Shown here: one piece after another, positions 24,418-37,758 of the stretch | Position numbering within the stretch: position 1 is the first letter of the stretch | How the letters are laid out: each line of letters begins with the position of its first letter | From: Avena insularis | Lineage: Eukaryota; Streptophyta; Magnoliopsida; Poales; Poaceae | NCBI GenBank assembly: GCA_023614405.1 | Contig: CM042686.1 | Location: 470,302,740-470,366,739 of the forward strand | DNA: 64,000 nt | Reading direction: 5' to 3' | Notes under the pieces: model-generated | Told to the model about the DNA's origin: nothing | What the model saw: the letters and a program-made list of their open reading frames with translations, nothing else | Database searches by the model: none | Position numbers and translations under genes: made by a program

Positions 24418-27128
24418 TTCTTTTTCTTGCTTCTTATGCCTAACTTAAAGGCGTTAAAGAAAAGTACTTATTGGGAGATAACCCAAAAGTTTTAGATGAG
24501 TCTTGGAAGTTATCACTTCAGTAATAACCGCTCCTTATCCTTTTTTCATTTTCTTTTTTGTGCCAAGAGTAACCTCTAATGAGAGAGAAGTAATGATTGG
24601 GAAAGTTGCTGTCTCGAAACAGATTTCTGTGCTTCACCATACAAATTCGTGTAAAATCTCTATATGTCCTTTTGAGGCGTGAATTTTTGTGCTTCTGCCC
24701 CAGGTTGTTATCTAACTTTCGTTAGTTCAACACTTTTCGATTTGAGCAAAAGAAGGTCTTCTAAAAAGTTCGTCTTTACCTGCTGGTCTGTTTTAACGGA
24801 TTTCTGCCATTTTCTGCATTTGCTTCTTGTTGGTTCCTTTTTGAGTTCTTTTGGGGAATTGAGATTTCTGAGGGAAGTTCTACAGTAGCTTGTGTTCTAA
24901 TGGAAGTTTTATTGATGTTAGAACTGAACCTAAATACCTATTATCTTGAGTGCACTAATGTTGCTAATAAAGATTGTGTGAAGTTTTGTATGAAGGAAAA
25001 TTTTCAGGTGTATGGAAGGAATGAGTAATGAGATGAAGAATGGACTAAAACTCAAGCTTGGGGATGCCATGCGTGTCACCCCAAGAAATATCCAAGAAGT
25101 ACAAGCGTCAAAGCTTGGGGATGCCCAAGGCATCCCCCTCTTCATCAATAAAAATCCCAGGTTTCTTCCAAATGCTTCATTTTTATTGTTTCATGCATAG
25201 TTGTGTTGTTCTTGGAGCGTCTTCTTTTTCGTTTTCGTTTTGGTTTTTCGTTTGCTTGGTTTGCTTAGTTTGTTGAATAAATTGGTTGGACCCCTCTTTC
25301 ATACATTGGTTTTCAAATAGTTTGGTTTGGATTGGAAAAGAGTAGGAAAGTTCATGCTTAAGTGGTAAAGAGATTTTGTTTTTGACTATGGCCTATGCTT
25401 TGTCATGCCATTCTTGATATTGTTTTGGATTTATGCTTAGTATACTTTGTTGTAGCATGACTTGTTCTAAACAATTGAGATTGCTTAATGTGCCTTTAAA
25501 GAATCATGCGTTGTTAGCATATTAAAGCATAGTATTATGGTATTCTCCTTTGATGCTTTATTTGGGTTGACTTGGCACATGCTCACACGATGTTATCACT
25601 GTCCCAAGTCACCATAGCCTTTATGATCCTTTAGTTTTCAACTTGTAGTATCACTTTATGATTTTATCAATGATGTTTTGTCGCTCTGCATGATTATGGC
25701 CATTATTGCTCTCTTAGTTTGTCGCTCCCAGTCTTTTGCTAGCCTCCACAACCAAGTATGAGTTCCACTCATGCATCCAACTCCTAAAACCAAGTTATTC
25801 CAAAGAGTCCACCATACCTACCTACTAGCATATGCTATTCCAGGTACATTCATGTTTTTGTCTACCTTCCAAATTAAACTTGTTATGAGAAAACTAGTGA
25901 TTAAAGCTCTCACGAAGTTGATGGTACACTTTACTTTTTGCATTTAATAAACTTGAACCATTGCGTCCATATTTGTTGCGTATATGCTTGCGCTTTATAA
26001 GTTGAAATTAGCAGAACCATGTATCATGGGGAACGCTTTCAACATGGCACCTGTACTTTGTACCCCGTTGATATCATGTTCTTTTGCTTATGGATCCCGG
26101 CGGTGTGAAATAAAAGGGGAACTTGTAAGATCATGGAGTTTGTATTTGTGTTAGAGAAACGCCTGGTCCGCTAGCCTAAGCCATGCCTAATCATGGTGGA
26201 AACTTGTAGCATAACCATAATGATCACTCTATGAAGCATCCTCAATAAAAACCTATGCAAATAGCAAATAAAAAGATCGCTGAGATGCTCATTGTCTGCG
26301 TGCCTTGTCATTTTGATTATGGGATAACTCCTGTATCATGTGCAAGGGGTACCCCGTTGGCGGTTCTCTATGATACATATGTACTTACAATGACACGAGC
26401 TTACTTGTGACTAAAGTTGAGTAGCATGAGGTTCGGTCTTCGTAAGTAAGGGGGATGAGATTTCGGTTTATAACTTGTCAAGCATATCCTCTTAGTTGTG
26501 TCACTTTTACCTTAATCACCTTCAAGATGCTTATGATAGGGGCAATGAGAGCTGAAAGCTAATAAGTACCATAATTTTTGGAAGCTCTTTATGAGACTTG
26601 AATCCCTACTTCCTTCTATGAAGGCCTTTCTTTTACTTTTATGTTGAGTCTCCACCTTCTACCTTTATGCACCTACTTTGAGAGCATAGTGGCCATTCTT
26701 AGTTCTATGTGCATTGTCCCAAGACTTGTTGATTGATGCATACCTTGATATTGCTTGTTTTAAACTATTTGTATCTAGTCACTCTTATAAACTTTGAAGG
26801 TGTCCTATGCATTTATGTTTGCTAGTCTATGAGGGACAAGCTGAATGCCACTATGCTATGTTTTCTTTATGTGAAACAAACAAACGTCTTGGAAAGCATT
26901 GTTATTCATTAATATTTTGTTTGTGCCTTTTCATGTTGCAACATGGTTTCTTTGTGTTATTGGTAGAACTTTGTCTTTCATGTTATGATTGAAGTACTAT
27001 GATCCCAGCTCTGAATGTTTTACAAATACTTTGATCAAGTTTATGATGGTGCATGTCACCTCAAAAATTATTCTTTCTTTTCATCACTAACCTACTCGAG
27101 GACGAGCAGGAGTTAAGCTTGGGGATGT
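24418..27128 (+). other. 3' non-coding interior of family A, with polypurine tract
   Basis: No coding region was seen. The stretch includes a GCTTGGGGATGCCCAAGGC motif near 25113 and ends in an AAGCTTGGGGATGT tract before the LTR. It aligns with 40530-41652 plus 43152-44828 of the family B element. The CATAGTATTATGG at 25529-25541 is the unfilled counterpart of the site where a solo LTR sits in family B. Confidence 0.75.
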
Positions 27129-28720
27129 TGATACGTTGCAAACGTATCCATAATTTTTGTTGTTCCATGCTTGGTTTTATCTACTTTCTTATGTTTTGTC
27201 CACACTTTGGAGTGCTTTTCATATGATTTCTTGGACTAACCTATTAACAAGAGCCACAATGCCAGCTGCCTGTTTTTTGCTGTTTTTGGTTCCAGGAAAG
27301 TCAGAAAATGAATATTCTCGGAATTGGACGAGACAAAAGCCAAAGTCAGTTTTTCACCGAGGGACACCTGGAGCGAGAATACGAGACGGAGAGGGGCTGG
27401 GACCCGACCACACCACCTGACCGCGTGGCCAGGCCTGGCCCGCGCCAGGGTTGGTTTGGCCGCCCCAGGCACCCCCTCGGCCTCTCCTTCCGCCTATATA
27501 TTGCCTCTGATACGGAAACCCTAGGTACCCAATCAAAATTCCATGAAAGAGTCTGTAGCCGCCGTCATCTCCAGCCCTAGATCAGGAGGGATCTGAAGCT
27601 CTTCCTAGCACCCTGCCGGAGAGGGGAATTCACCCTGGAGGCCTTCTTTATCACCATGCAAGCCTCTGGTGTGATGCGTGAGTAGTTCATCTCTGGACTA
27701 CGGGTCCATGTAGTAGCTAGATGGCTGGTTCTCCTCCTTTGTGCTATCATGTTTAGATCTTGTGAGCTCAGTTCATGATCAAGATCATCTATTTGTAATT
27801 CTGCATGTTGTGTTTGCGGGGATCCGATGTATATTGAGATGCTATTTCAGATTGATTATTGATTCTATCATGTCTTTGTTATTTGTGATCTTGCATGCTT
27901 TCTGTTGTTAGTAGCTATCTTGGCCAAGTAGATGCTAGCAACTCCAAGAGTTAGTATTTATGCTCGATAGTGGGTTCATGCCTCTGGTAATCTGGGGAAG
28001 TGACAGAAATCTCTAAGGTACTAGATGTGATGTTGCTACCAGGGAGAAAACAACAATCCTTTTATCATAGAACAATCGTATTGTTTAGTTTACACGCAAT
28101 TCGTAATGCAATTATCCGTTGCTTGCAACTTAATACTGGAGGGGGTTTGGATGATAACCTGAATGTGGATTATTAGTCATAGATGTAGTTGGATGGCGGT
28201 TTATGTATAATGTTGTAATGCCCAATCGAATCTCAAAGGAGTCAAGATGAGTAGTATATGCTTGTATGCTTTCTCGATGTTTGTCAATTGCCCCACTGTA
28301 ATTTGTTCACCCAACACGCTATCTATCTTAAGGAGAGCCACCTCTAGTAAACTATGGACTCCGGTCCTTTCTTTTACTATAAATCTACAATCAACTGTTT
28401 ACTGTTTTGTGTTTACTTTCTGCAAACTATTACTTTCTTCCACTCGATACGTTTAATCCTTTGTTTTCAGCAAAACCGGTGAGATTGACAACCTCATCGC
28501 AAATTGGGGACAGAGTTATGTGGTTGTGTTGTGCAGGTCTCCACGTTGTCTTTGGCACCTAGATAAGCCGCCAAAGTTTAGCTAGCTACACCTTTGGGGT
28601 GTTTCCTTGCTCCTACTGGATTTATAACCTTGGTTTTATAACTGAGGGAAACTTACTGCTGTGCTCATCATACCTTCCTCTTGGGGTTCCCTAACGAGCT
28701 CGTTAGTACACGAGTCAGCA
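27129..28720 (+). repeat. 3' LTR of the family A element (1,592 bp)
   Basis: It has intact TG...CA ends (TGATACG to GTCAGCA) and is followed by the target copy TACAC. It matches the 5' LTR closely by eye, which suggests a fairly old but well-preserved insertion. Confidence 0.85.
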
Positions 28721-31519
28721 TACACTTTCACCACAAAATTCGATACATCCGTCAGGGATAACTCTGAATCATGATACTTAGTATGCGGATAATCAATCAT
28801 AACCTTTCAATTACATACTCTAGTATAGGCACCTCCCCTATGAGCATGGCCTCCTAGCCATGGCCATCTGCCATCCTGGGCACTACATAGGTGGACAATT
28901 CACACTCACGAGGTAGCCTCAGCTCAAACATCTTCCGCGAGGGAACCCATACTAATGCATATAAACTTCTGGCTAAGCCTTACCCAATTCAGGTATTGTG
29001 GTTGTACGGTAAAATTGAAATGGTATCGCATCTGAACCCAACCATCAGGTTTTATAAAGGGCTAAGGCTCATGCCTCAACATTTTCATCATCAAAGCCAT
29101 TTGTGTTTCTCAACACATGTCAAAACATCTCAATAGAATGACTCATCATTCCAAGGTTTTCGTAATCATTTTCACCAAGTATTCCCATCTAAAGTGATCA
29201 AGTTTTATGTTTTGCACTAGCCACTAAGTTAAGAGTGTTCACTAATGAGGGATGCTAATCTCAATCTCATGCCATAGAATGACATCTAGTATAGGTCTAG
29301 TTTTATACTCTTTATTCTATCTATACTACTTTCCAAATCCTCACCAAGCATTAACTAAAAGTAAGAACTTTGGTAAAGTAAAAGAGTAAAACTTGGGATG
29401 GGTATAAATCAAAGTATATAACCAAAGCATGCCTAATGCATCTTGCTTGGGTTATCTTTCTTGTATAATTCTTGCTTTCCAATAATATCTTGCATAGTTA
29501 AGGAACTTGCAAGTGTTAGCTTGCAAGGTCTAGCTTTCTAGTAATGATGGCTTGCCTTGATTGGTGCAGTGATTGAAGTTTTCCTCCTCTTCTTCTGGGT
29601 AGAACTCCTCCTCCTCGTAGCTTGGGTCGGTACTATCGTCTATAAATAAATACGGGGTACACAATCACCAAACAATACTTAACTAATTCTATTCAGCACA
29701 CTAAGGCTCACACTTGATGATCTAGTATCATCACAATCATCACATGAATTAAAGAACTAGTTTTATTTAGTTTATTTGAGAAAAGTAATTTCTACTCATT
29801 GAAATTAATTAAGATTTAATATTCTCCAATTAAAATATGGGATCATGTGGACACAGTTCATAACCACATATTCTAATACATGGTAATGTGATTTAAAGGG
29901 TTGGTCACATTTTATAAAGTTTAAGATTATTATGTAATAGATTTAAAGTGACTAGAAATGCCCTAATAGCATTCTATTGGTACTAGTACAATATCACTAC
30001 ATGCGAACCTAGATATTTTTACATATTCAGATAGATATTATCAAATGTGATTTTTGAGAGTTGGAATCAACTCAAAAGCTATTATGGTTGATTTTTGAAA
30101 AAAGTTTGAAGTTAAAAAGTCTCTGTTTTATTCTTTTTGCTAAATATTATCTCTAACTCCAATTGATTTAAATCCAATGGGCTTGGATAGATAATTTAAT
30201 TTCCTTTCTAGAAAAATTTGAATCATGCAATTTGGTTAAGTTAAACTCTCTAAATTGATTTTTGAATAAGTGGACAGAAACTAGTTTAAACTAAAAAGGA
30301 AAAAACCTTATTTTAATTTCCAGGCCTAGGCGGGAAAGCTAAACGGGCCAGCCCAACTGCACAGCACATCACAACGCGTGGCTGACAGAGGGGGTCCACT
30401 AGTCAGTGACTCATCTAACGAGAAGCGGTATCATTGATTCTAGGCCATGCGATTAGAAGCAAGATCGACGGCTGAGGGTCGTCGTCAACGACGAACAGCT
30501 CCGGCAACAAGGTAAACCTAACGCGGCGGTGGGGGTCTCTCGGTGCTCACCTGGGCTCCAGCTAGGCTCGGCGACAGGGGCAAACGACGTGGTAGACGAC
30601 AGCGTGGCGAGGCACGGTCACGGCAGGGCTCGGGGTGGTCAGAATCGACGGCGCCCTTCTCCTCCAGCAGCAGCGGACTTTGGTGCAATTCCGGCGCAGT
30701 GGTGCTCGCCTTGCTCCGCGGAGAAGTGGGGGAGGTTAGTGAGGAGTGGGGAGTCGAGTGGTGTGAGGAATGGAGGCTGGGGTGGCCTCCTTTTATAGCT
30801 CGGCGAGGGGACCGAGCGGTGCGGTGGTGAGCTCGACGGTGGCGTCACTACAGGCAGCTAATGGCATGGGTGAGGGCGTAGGACGCTGCAGTGCTCCCTG
30901 GCGGTTCTCACAGACAAAAAGGCATTGCATGGGGCGGCTTGGTTTGGTCTGGCGCGTGCGACACTCTGAGCGGAGGCAGTGGTGTTTGCGGCAGCGTGCG
31001 GCAGCTGCGGGTCGCACGGCGGCGAACGGGGGTGTCTACCGGGGTGGGGTGATCATGGCGAGGTTGCGCGTGCGCGGTGAGGGCAAGGCGCGAGCTGGCG
31101 GGGCTGGTCGGGCATGGCAGACCGCGCGCCTGACACGGTGCAGAGGCAGAGAGGCGGCGCGACTAGGGTGGTCCACGGCTCGGCTAGGGCTGTGGCCTGG
31201 ATAGGGAGTGGCGGTAGGGTGCGGTGATGCTTCTGGACATGCTGGATGGGCGCTGGGTCAGTGCGAAATGACCTTGGTCACCGGCAACCACGACAATGGA
31301 CGGTGCGGTTCCACGTTTCCACGAAGAGGGGGCTTGTCTTTGATTTTATTAATACCATTTCACAACATTTAGAACAATCAAGCATGACATATACACTCAA
31401 TTCTACACTAATGCAAACACACATGCGTTCATATTCATTTTATTAATAAAAGTTTTTGTTAACCCTAAATTTGGGTGATTAGAACTTGATAACTTTGATT
31501 AAAGTTTTGGGGTGTTACA

Positions 31520-31870
31520 CGATCTCCTCATGGGATGTATCCTAGCATGAGAGGTGTGGGTGACTTGCCTCGGCTGGTGGGGCAAGGGCCAATGGATGCT
31601 GGAACATGACACAAAACCCGTCACTTGGCTCCAGGGCAGACGTGGGGGCAAGGGCCACGAGCGCGACATCTGGACAGGTATTTCCTTGGTATGCTAGACG
31701 CTCTAGCGTCATCAGAACGATATCGTCTTTGAGGGCGCTACCCCTTCTTCCGCCCTGGTCATTCAGAGGATCTCCATGGAGGCCGAGCTATGGAGAGATG
31801 CACGGCTTTTCCGTGACTGCCTGAGCCAAGTGGACATGTGGAGATGTCGCGAGTAGTTGGCTAGTGCGTG
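31520..31870 (+). pseudogene. LINE ORF2, C-terminal part after the nested insertion
   Basis: Joining 20061 to 31520-31524 restores the reading after GETIDHL with LLMGC and then tryptophan-rich sequence (VWVTCLGWW, RNDIVFEG, MEAELWRDARLF) typical of the plant LINE C-terminus. Several in-frame stops are present. A 3' untranslated region runs on to the poly(A) at 32001. Confidence 0.7.
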
Positions 31871-32001
31871 TGTGCTTCCCTTTGGGGTAGTGTGGGGTTG
31901 CATTTGTGGCGCTTGTGCCACGCCGTGTTGTACAATTGTGGCCTCTTGGCCCTTCTTCTATGAAAACGATACGTCTCACAGGACGTATCCTTGAAAAAAA
32001 A

Positions 32002-35000
32002 CATCCTTGTCGGTGGCGGAATCCTACTACTGTTTCCAGTCACTATAATGGCAATACGCCAGGTTACATGGATTGTATAGTTTGCTATGTGAGGTTGAGT
32101 TGTGCCCTCAAGGCTTCCATAGGTCCAGCTTATAAAGGCACAGAACCTAGGGTTATAGTATAAAGTCTATACCGGACAGATTATAGAGTCCTACACAAAT
32201 ACTAACTCGTCTATGTGTCTTGTATTCCAAGGCTTCGGCTTTGTGTATGTCGCTATGGTAGCTTCCCTTCTAAATTCCTCTAACTGGGCCATCCAGTAAG
32301 CCATAGGCCATGCTACCATCTGTGGGCCACACCCGAGTTAGCCAAAATAAGGTTATGCTATGGTGATACCCATAATGCATATCTCCAACATGCCTAAAGT
32401 CACACTATCAAATTGTGACTTCATCATCAAGCCTTTGCCAAAGAAGAAGCATTGTGGTTGTGAACACGCTTGAAGTTAAACTATATAATTACTGAAGAAG
32501 ACTAAGAGAACAAAGTAACAAAACAAGTTAACATTGTAAGAAAACACATTGTGTACCATCATCGCCACCACTCAACACTAGAACATAGCAACCATATAAA
32601 CACCATTCAAAACCATCATCGACAATGGAGATAGGGCCCGTCACTAGAATCATGGAGGAATCATCTAGAATGGAGGCACGACCCATTCTCTTTGAACCTC
32701 TAACATCCTAGCATTAGATCTTGGAAATAAGCAAAGATCAGGTGTGTGCATTGCATTCATGCATAAATAATCTGAATAATTTTCGCGCTTTTAATCAAAA
32801 CTTGTCAAAATGATTGAAGCTTCTCTTAACTTGATGGAACTGAAGTAGATCATCAAGTCGAGTGCGATAAGTTTCAATATGACCTTTGCTAAAACCTTAT
32901 TCTGGGTAAAGATGATTTGATCTATGGGTAGATCAAATGGAATAGAACTAAACACACAACATATTACTTAATGATGAATAGCAGATCTTCTAGAGATCAT
33001 ATCATTGTATTCTTTACAACAACCCATGGATACCAAATAAAGTATGTAATCCAAGTAAAGAAACTCAATGACTAAACCTTGATATATATGCTGACCATGG
33101 TTGTTACTACGATGAGCATCATCATAGTTCCTAAACATAAACCCCTTATCACAAATAGAGTGGGAAGGAAGTCAAGTCAAAACCATTCCCAGCATATCCT
33201 TATTACATATTAATGGATGCCATTCCTATTAAATTTTGTTCTAGTGTTTATTGATCATCAATGTTATGTGATCAACTCTTGACCTAGCAATTCTTCAAGC
33301 TTTAGAATTTGATTTGTTATAATGTCCTTCCAAAGTCTTGAAGTAAATTAATAATAAGAAGGAACTAGTTATGTTAGCATGTGCCCTCATCATTAGAATG
33401 AGCTCTTTAGTAGAGATCAAACCATTTGATGTTGGAGGAGTTAAATCACTCATGGGTTAACTAGAAGAAGTATCTAGACCTAAGAGATAAGTTGTAAATT
33501 AGAAGTTATGAGAAATATAGTGAGGATAGGGTATCAAGGAATAATCTTGTTGAGATAAGTAGGTACAACCATAGAGTAAACTTCATTAATAAGATAGACC
33601 ATATAAGAGACTTGGTGTAGTACAAGTTTGTTACTTAGTTGAGGATAGATCTTGACCAAACAATTAGAAGCCTAAGTTTAGTGTGATTAAAGGGTAGTGG
33701 TCATTATTCTCAAGTCACTTGAGGACAATTAACTAGGTGTTGAAGAATTGTTATTGGTATACCAAATTAGGCTAAACCTTAGTTAGTTAAGTCACCTAGC
33801 TTGATCATTAGAAGTCAAGCTAGTGTATGATGATGAAGTATGGAACAAGAGTTGCATGTAATAGTTTAAGACATGGTATTTCAACCAAGATTATACATGA
33901 ATAGTCTTATATTATGGTAGTGCTATCATACCTCTTCTAGAGGATTAGTATCACTTGTTACATAGTGAGGATTGTAGTCTTGCAAGCCTTGAAAGTAGAT
34001 GAAAAAAGAATATAAAGGAGTTAATGAATGGAGTTATAAATAACTACATGGATGAATTCATCAAGGGTAGTTAAGAAGTGGTATGTAGTAAAGGAAGAAG
34101 AGAGAATAAGTAAGGAATAAGTGACATGACCATGTCATCATATGATGGTGGATTCAGATGATTGGCTTATTTAGGAAGATGTGATCCTTATGAATAAGCT
34201 GAGTGCTTTAGAAATAGTATATTTAGGGGAGGTATTCCTTAGTTAGGAGTCAAGACTTCAGAAATATAGAATATAGGAATTCTTGAGCGACCTTTAGCCA
34301 AGAATATATCAAGTCATGACAAGTCCCATGTGTACTTCGTTCTTCTAAACCCTAAACAATTTTCACATGATAAATGAATTGCATTTTTCATATAAGTAAT
34401 GTTTACTATCAACCATTATATACTAAATTTCTACCAAGAATCAACCGTATTTAAAAGGTAGGGAACACTTAAGATAAGAGTTCATTCTTGGTTGTTTAAA
34501 AGAATCAAGCAATTTTTTCCATGCTTAGTATCCTTGCAGGAAGGTATATATATATGAAGTATAACCTATTATACATTCATTATAGTTTCAGTAATAAAAT
34601 CACTTAGTACGCTTAGACAACCACAAGGGTATTCCTAAAGGATAATTTTATATCCTAAAACAAAGTAGGATTTAAGTAGGTGCATCATAATATTAAAAAC
34701 ACCATAGTATTGAAAATCATCATTATTGTATGATGTTATATGAAAAAAGATTATATCCCTACCATTAATCCTTCTAACACTTTAAAAGTTTCATTAAACC
34801 CATATAGAAGTGAAAATCATATTTGGAAAATTCTCTAAGTAATAAACCAAAAATCCTAAAACCCTAATTCGTGATTATTTCAATTCATAAAAGAACCACT
34901 AATATAATTAAGAATTATGAAGATATCAAAAATAAATGTAGAACAAATTGGCTATAAGGGTTCCCTAAACAATTCTAAATATTCCACTAGAATGTTGAAT

Positions 35001-37160
35001 ATTTAAAATTTTGTAGAAATCAAGTTTGAAGTGGTTTTGTTAAAATAGGAAATAGAAAAGAGAAAAAGAAAATATATTATTATAATAAAGGTTCATGTAA
35101 GAACCCTAAATACACTCTTATATAGTTGTAGTTGTTTAGAGAAGAAATTCTATAAATAAAAATTCAAAACATATGTGAAAATACAAAATTAGAAAAGAAA
35201 GCAGAAAATAGAAAATGTTAAAACAAAAAGGAAAATGGAGCAGATTTCTGGCCCCCGACCCACTTCTTCATTTGCTTAACCATCGCTCAATGTTGCACCC
35301 TTCCTCTTCTCGCTCGCTTCGACGTGACCTAAGCAGCTGCTCGTCTGGCCGAACACATTGCCCATACCGCTTCAGCCTCGCACCTTGTCCGTCTTCTTCG
35401 TTCCCGACGGCAAGCAGCTGCCTGGCATCGCCGACGCCATCGATCATCGCCATTGTGATCCCCGACACTCGCCACTCTAGAGGATGGATAAGTACCCGGT
35501 GCCATACGTCTCTCCATCCTCATCCTATCTCTCTCTCTCTCTCTCGCCTATGCTCTCTTCCTCTTTGTGCCGAGCAAGGCCGAAACCCTAGCCGCACCCC
35601 GTCGCCGACTCCTGCCGTTCTAGCCTTCCTCGCGGCTATCCAAGCATTCCATGAGCACCTCCATGCTCTCCTACATCGACTAGCCAGAGGAATCAAGCCA
35701 GGGTTCTCGAAATCGAGCCCCACAACATGGTCTTCGTTGTCTCTAACGTGATCCGCCGTCGTCCGTGTCACCGCCACCGTCCACCTCCGGCCTTGCCATC
35801 GCCACCAACCGCACCAAGGTGAGCCAGCGGTCCTTGTAGACCCTCTCCCTTGCTCCCTCTCGCTCCACCCCTTCTCCATGACAGACACCTACGAGCGCCC
35901 CCGCTGACCGTGGTCGTGTAAGGCACTCCAGCAACCATTCTTTGGTGGCACCACCACCAGAGGGTCTGCATCGGTATCCTCTCTCCAATGCGCCCAATCG
36001 CGCATCCTGGTGCGCATAGGATCGCTGGATCCATGCACCATCTAGAGCTCCCCACCATTGTTGATGTCAGCGTGACATCACGCTGATGTCATATTGTTTT
36101 TTCTCTTTTACAATTCCTGTAAATGTTTTTCTGTAATAGATAAATCGCTGACATGTGGGCCCCCTTTGTAATGTAGATAAACATTTTTCGAAATGTATTC
36201 GGTTTACTAAAGTATATTTTAATTCAAAAATGTAATTTTTCTATATCATATTCCAAAATGATTCAAAATGAATTAAAATTGGGATAAATCTTAACTAATT
36301 CATTTCAAATCAGAAAAATATAAATAATATATCAAAATGTTCAAAAAAATAAAATCTATTAGGTAAAATCATATTCATACATTGTTATATCACTTAATTA
36401 AATATTTATTATTTAGTAAATATTTTATAATGTAATAAAACTCAAAAAAAATCATATTTTATTATTTAGAAATCAGAAAATACTAATAATATACCAAAAT
36501 GATCACAAAATAATAACTACATATTAAAAATATAATATTATACTTTCGAAGTAAATAAAAATTTAATACTCTAATAACATGAATTTAAACATGTTTCATT
36601 TATGAACAATGAATAAAAGTGTATATAAAATTGCTAATATTTCTAATATTATCCATTTAAGGTATAATAATAGTATTAGTGTTAATTGTTGCTAGTACGA
36701 AGTAAAAACTAGTCCAAAACATCTTAATTACATTTTCTCAAAATTATCATTCAAAAATAAATGTAGACTAATCCCCAAGAGGATTTTATCAAATATAAAA
36801 TCATCAAAAATAATAATTATAGGTTAGTAAACAAATTTCACTACCATTTATTTTACAAGTTTATGGATTCATTTAAGATCTAAGATAATTCTTAAGTAGG
36901 TTAAGTAATACCATCTTGCTTCTTTAAACATTAGTCCTTACCGGACCAATGATGTTGTTTTCAGATATTGGATCTTCTACTATCTTGAAGACCGTGAGTG
37001 CATAATCCTGCAATCACAAAAGGAAAGTTCACACTTTCTCATGTCCTTTGGTTATTTTCTATCAAGTATTTGCAATCCACTATTGTTATCACCTACATTT
37101 CAAAAAGGTTAGAAAACTCTATTTTCATAATGAAATGGTTATGGGTTATTTACCAAGAGG
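32002..37160. other. AT-rich intergenic sequence, no gene seen
   Basis: About 5.2 kb with short frames only. The GC-richer part at 35230-36060 (CT-rich, with frames of up to 178 codons) shows no domain and resembles retroelement LTR or leader sequence. Bases 36100-36900 are very AT-rich, with repeated AATTCATTT and CAGAAAATA motifs, again typical of degraded LTRs. A small imperfect inverted repeat (TCAGCGTG/CACGCTGA) is at 36067-36086. Confidence 0.45.
35528..35545 (+). repeat. (TC)9 microsatellite
   Basis: Eighteen bases of perfect TC repeat within a pyrimidine-rich stretch. Confidence 0.9.
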
Positions 37161-37574
37161 TTTAAACTTCATTATTTCACTTCTCATAGATATAATCTTA
37201 GCAGGAGGACAATACTTTCCAATAAAAGCATCTTTGCACTTAGTCCAAGAATCAATACTATTCCTAGTTAAGGAATTCAACCATTCTTTAGCTTTTCCTC
37301 TCAAAGAGAAAGGAAACAATTTTAGCTTAATAATATCACCATCTACATCCCTATGCTTTTGCATCTCACAAAGTTCAACAAAGTTATTTAGATGGGAAGC
37401 AGCATCTTCATTACCAATACCAGAAAATTGTTCTCTCATAACAAGATTGAGTAAAGAAGGTTTTATCTCAAAGAAAGTATCTTTAGGCACAGGTGGAGCA
37501 ATAGGTGTGCTCATAAAATCATTGTTGTTGGTGCTAGTGAAGTCACACAACTTAGTGTTTTCAAGAGTACTCAT
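37146..37574 (-). pseudogene. Gag N-terminus of the truncated family A element
   Basis: From Met at 37574 the frame is open for 142 codons and nearly identical to the gag at 22501 for the first ~138. The last four codons (PLGK) belong to the flanking sequence after the breakpoint. The Retrotrans_gag core is present, and the C-terminal half and all enzymes are missing. Confidence 0.8.
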
Positions 37575-37735
37575 TTTTTTGGGTTTTCAAATAAGAAAGC
37601 AAACTAGTAAAACTAATTTTTTTGTGTTTTTGATAAGAAAACAAGCAAACAAAGCAAAAAGAAACTAAGAAAAACAAAAATAACAAAGTAAAGAGATTGG
37701 TTATGAGGGACTCCCCTTGTGAAGATGTCCTTGAC

Positions 37736-37753
37736 TCCCCGGCAACGGCGCCA
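37736..37753 (-). other. tRNA-Asp primer-binding site
   Basis: The minus strand reads TGGCGCCGTTGCCGGGGA, the intact Athila-type site, five bases after the LTR end. Confidence 0.8.
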
Positions 37754-37758
37754 TAAAA

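Larger units (their letters stand above)
20719..28720 (+). mobile_element. Non-autonomous Ty3/gypsy element, family A (8,002 bp)
   Basis: It has two LTRs of exactly 1,592 bp each, flanked by a perfect 5-bp duplication TACAC (20714-20718 and 28721-28725). Its interior of 4,818 bp has a tRNA-Asp-type primer-binding site, a broken gag-protease region (22501-24417), and 2.7 kb of non-coding DNA (24418-27128) ending in an AAGCTTGGGGATGT tract. No reverse transcriptase, RNase H or integrase was seen, so it must have used enzymes made by other elements. It sits inside the solo LTR that splits the LINE. Confidence 0.85.
20062..31519 (+). repeat. Solo LTR of an unidentified retroelement (~3.45 kb), split by a family A element
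   Basis: It starts TGTCAACACCCGG at 20062 and ends GGGGTGTTACA at 31519, a short imperfect terminal inverted repeat with TG...CA ends. The flanks CCATC (20057-20061) and CGATC (31520-31524) fit a 5-bp target duplication with one change. LINE coding sequence resumes directly after it. Removing the nested 8,002-bp element and its 5-bp duplication leaves about 3,451 bp with no internal coding domain, so a solo LTR is the simplest reading. The GC-rich part at 30340-31210 gives open frames with no recognisable protein. Confidence 0.6.
13412..32001 (+). mobile_element. L1-type LINE (non-LTR retrotransposon), split by nested insertions
   Basis: Net length is about 7.1 kb once the 20062-31519 insertion and its duplicated site are ignored. 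It has ORF1 with two zinc knuckles, an ORF2 region with APE-type endonuclease, reverse transcriptase and a zf-RVT domain, and a 3' end of ATACG...GTATCCTTG followed by eight to nine A residues (31994-32001). Both ORFs carry many stops and frameshifts, so the copy is dead. The 5' end is uncertain: CATACCTTGTC at 13401-13411 resembles CATCCTTGTC just after the poly(A) and could be a decayed target duplication. The body is far more GC-rich than its surroundings. Confidence 0.8.

Noticed and set aside
30529..31204. GC-rich frames of up to 144 codons
   Set aside because: They lie inside the proposed solo LTR, overlap in different frames and have no domain.
35215..35751. 178-codon plus-strand frame
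   Set aside because: Low-complexity Ser/Arg/Pro sequence over a CT-rich repeat with no domain. It looks like retroelement leader DNA.
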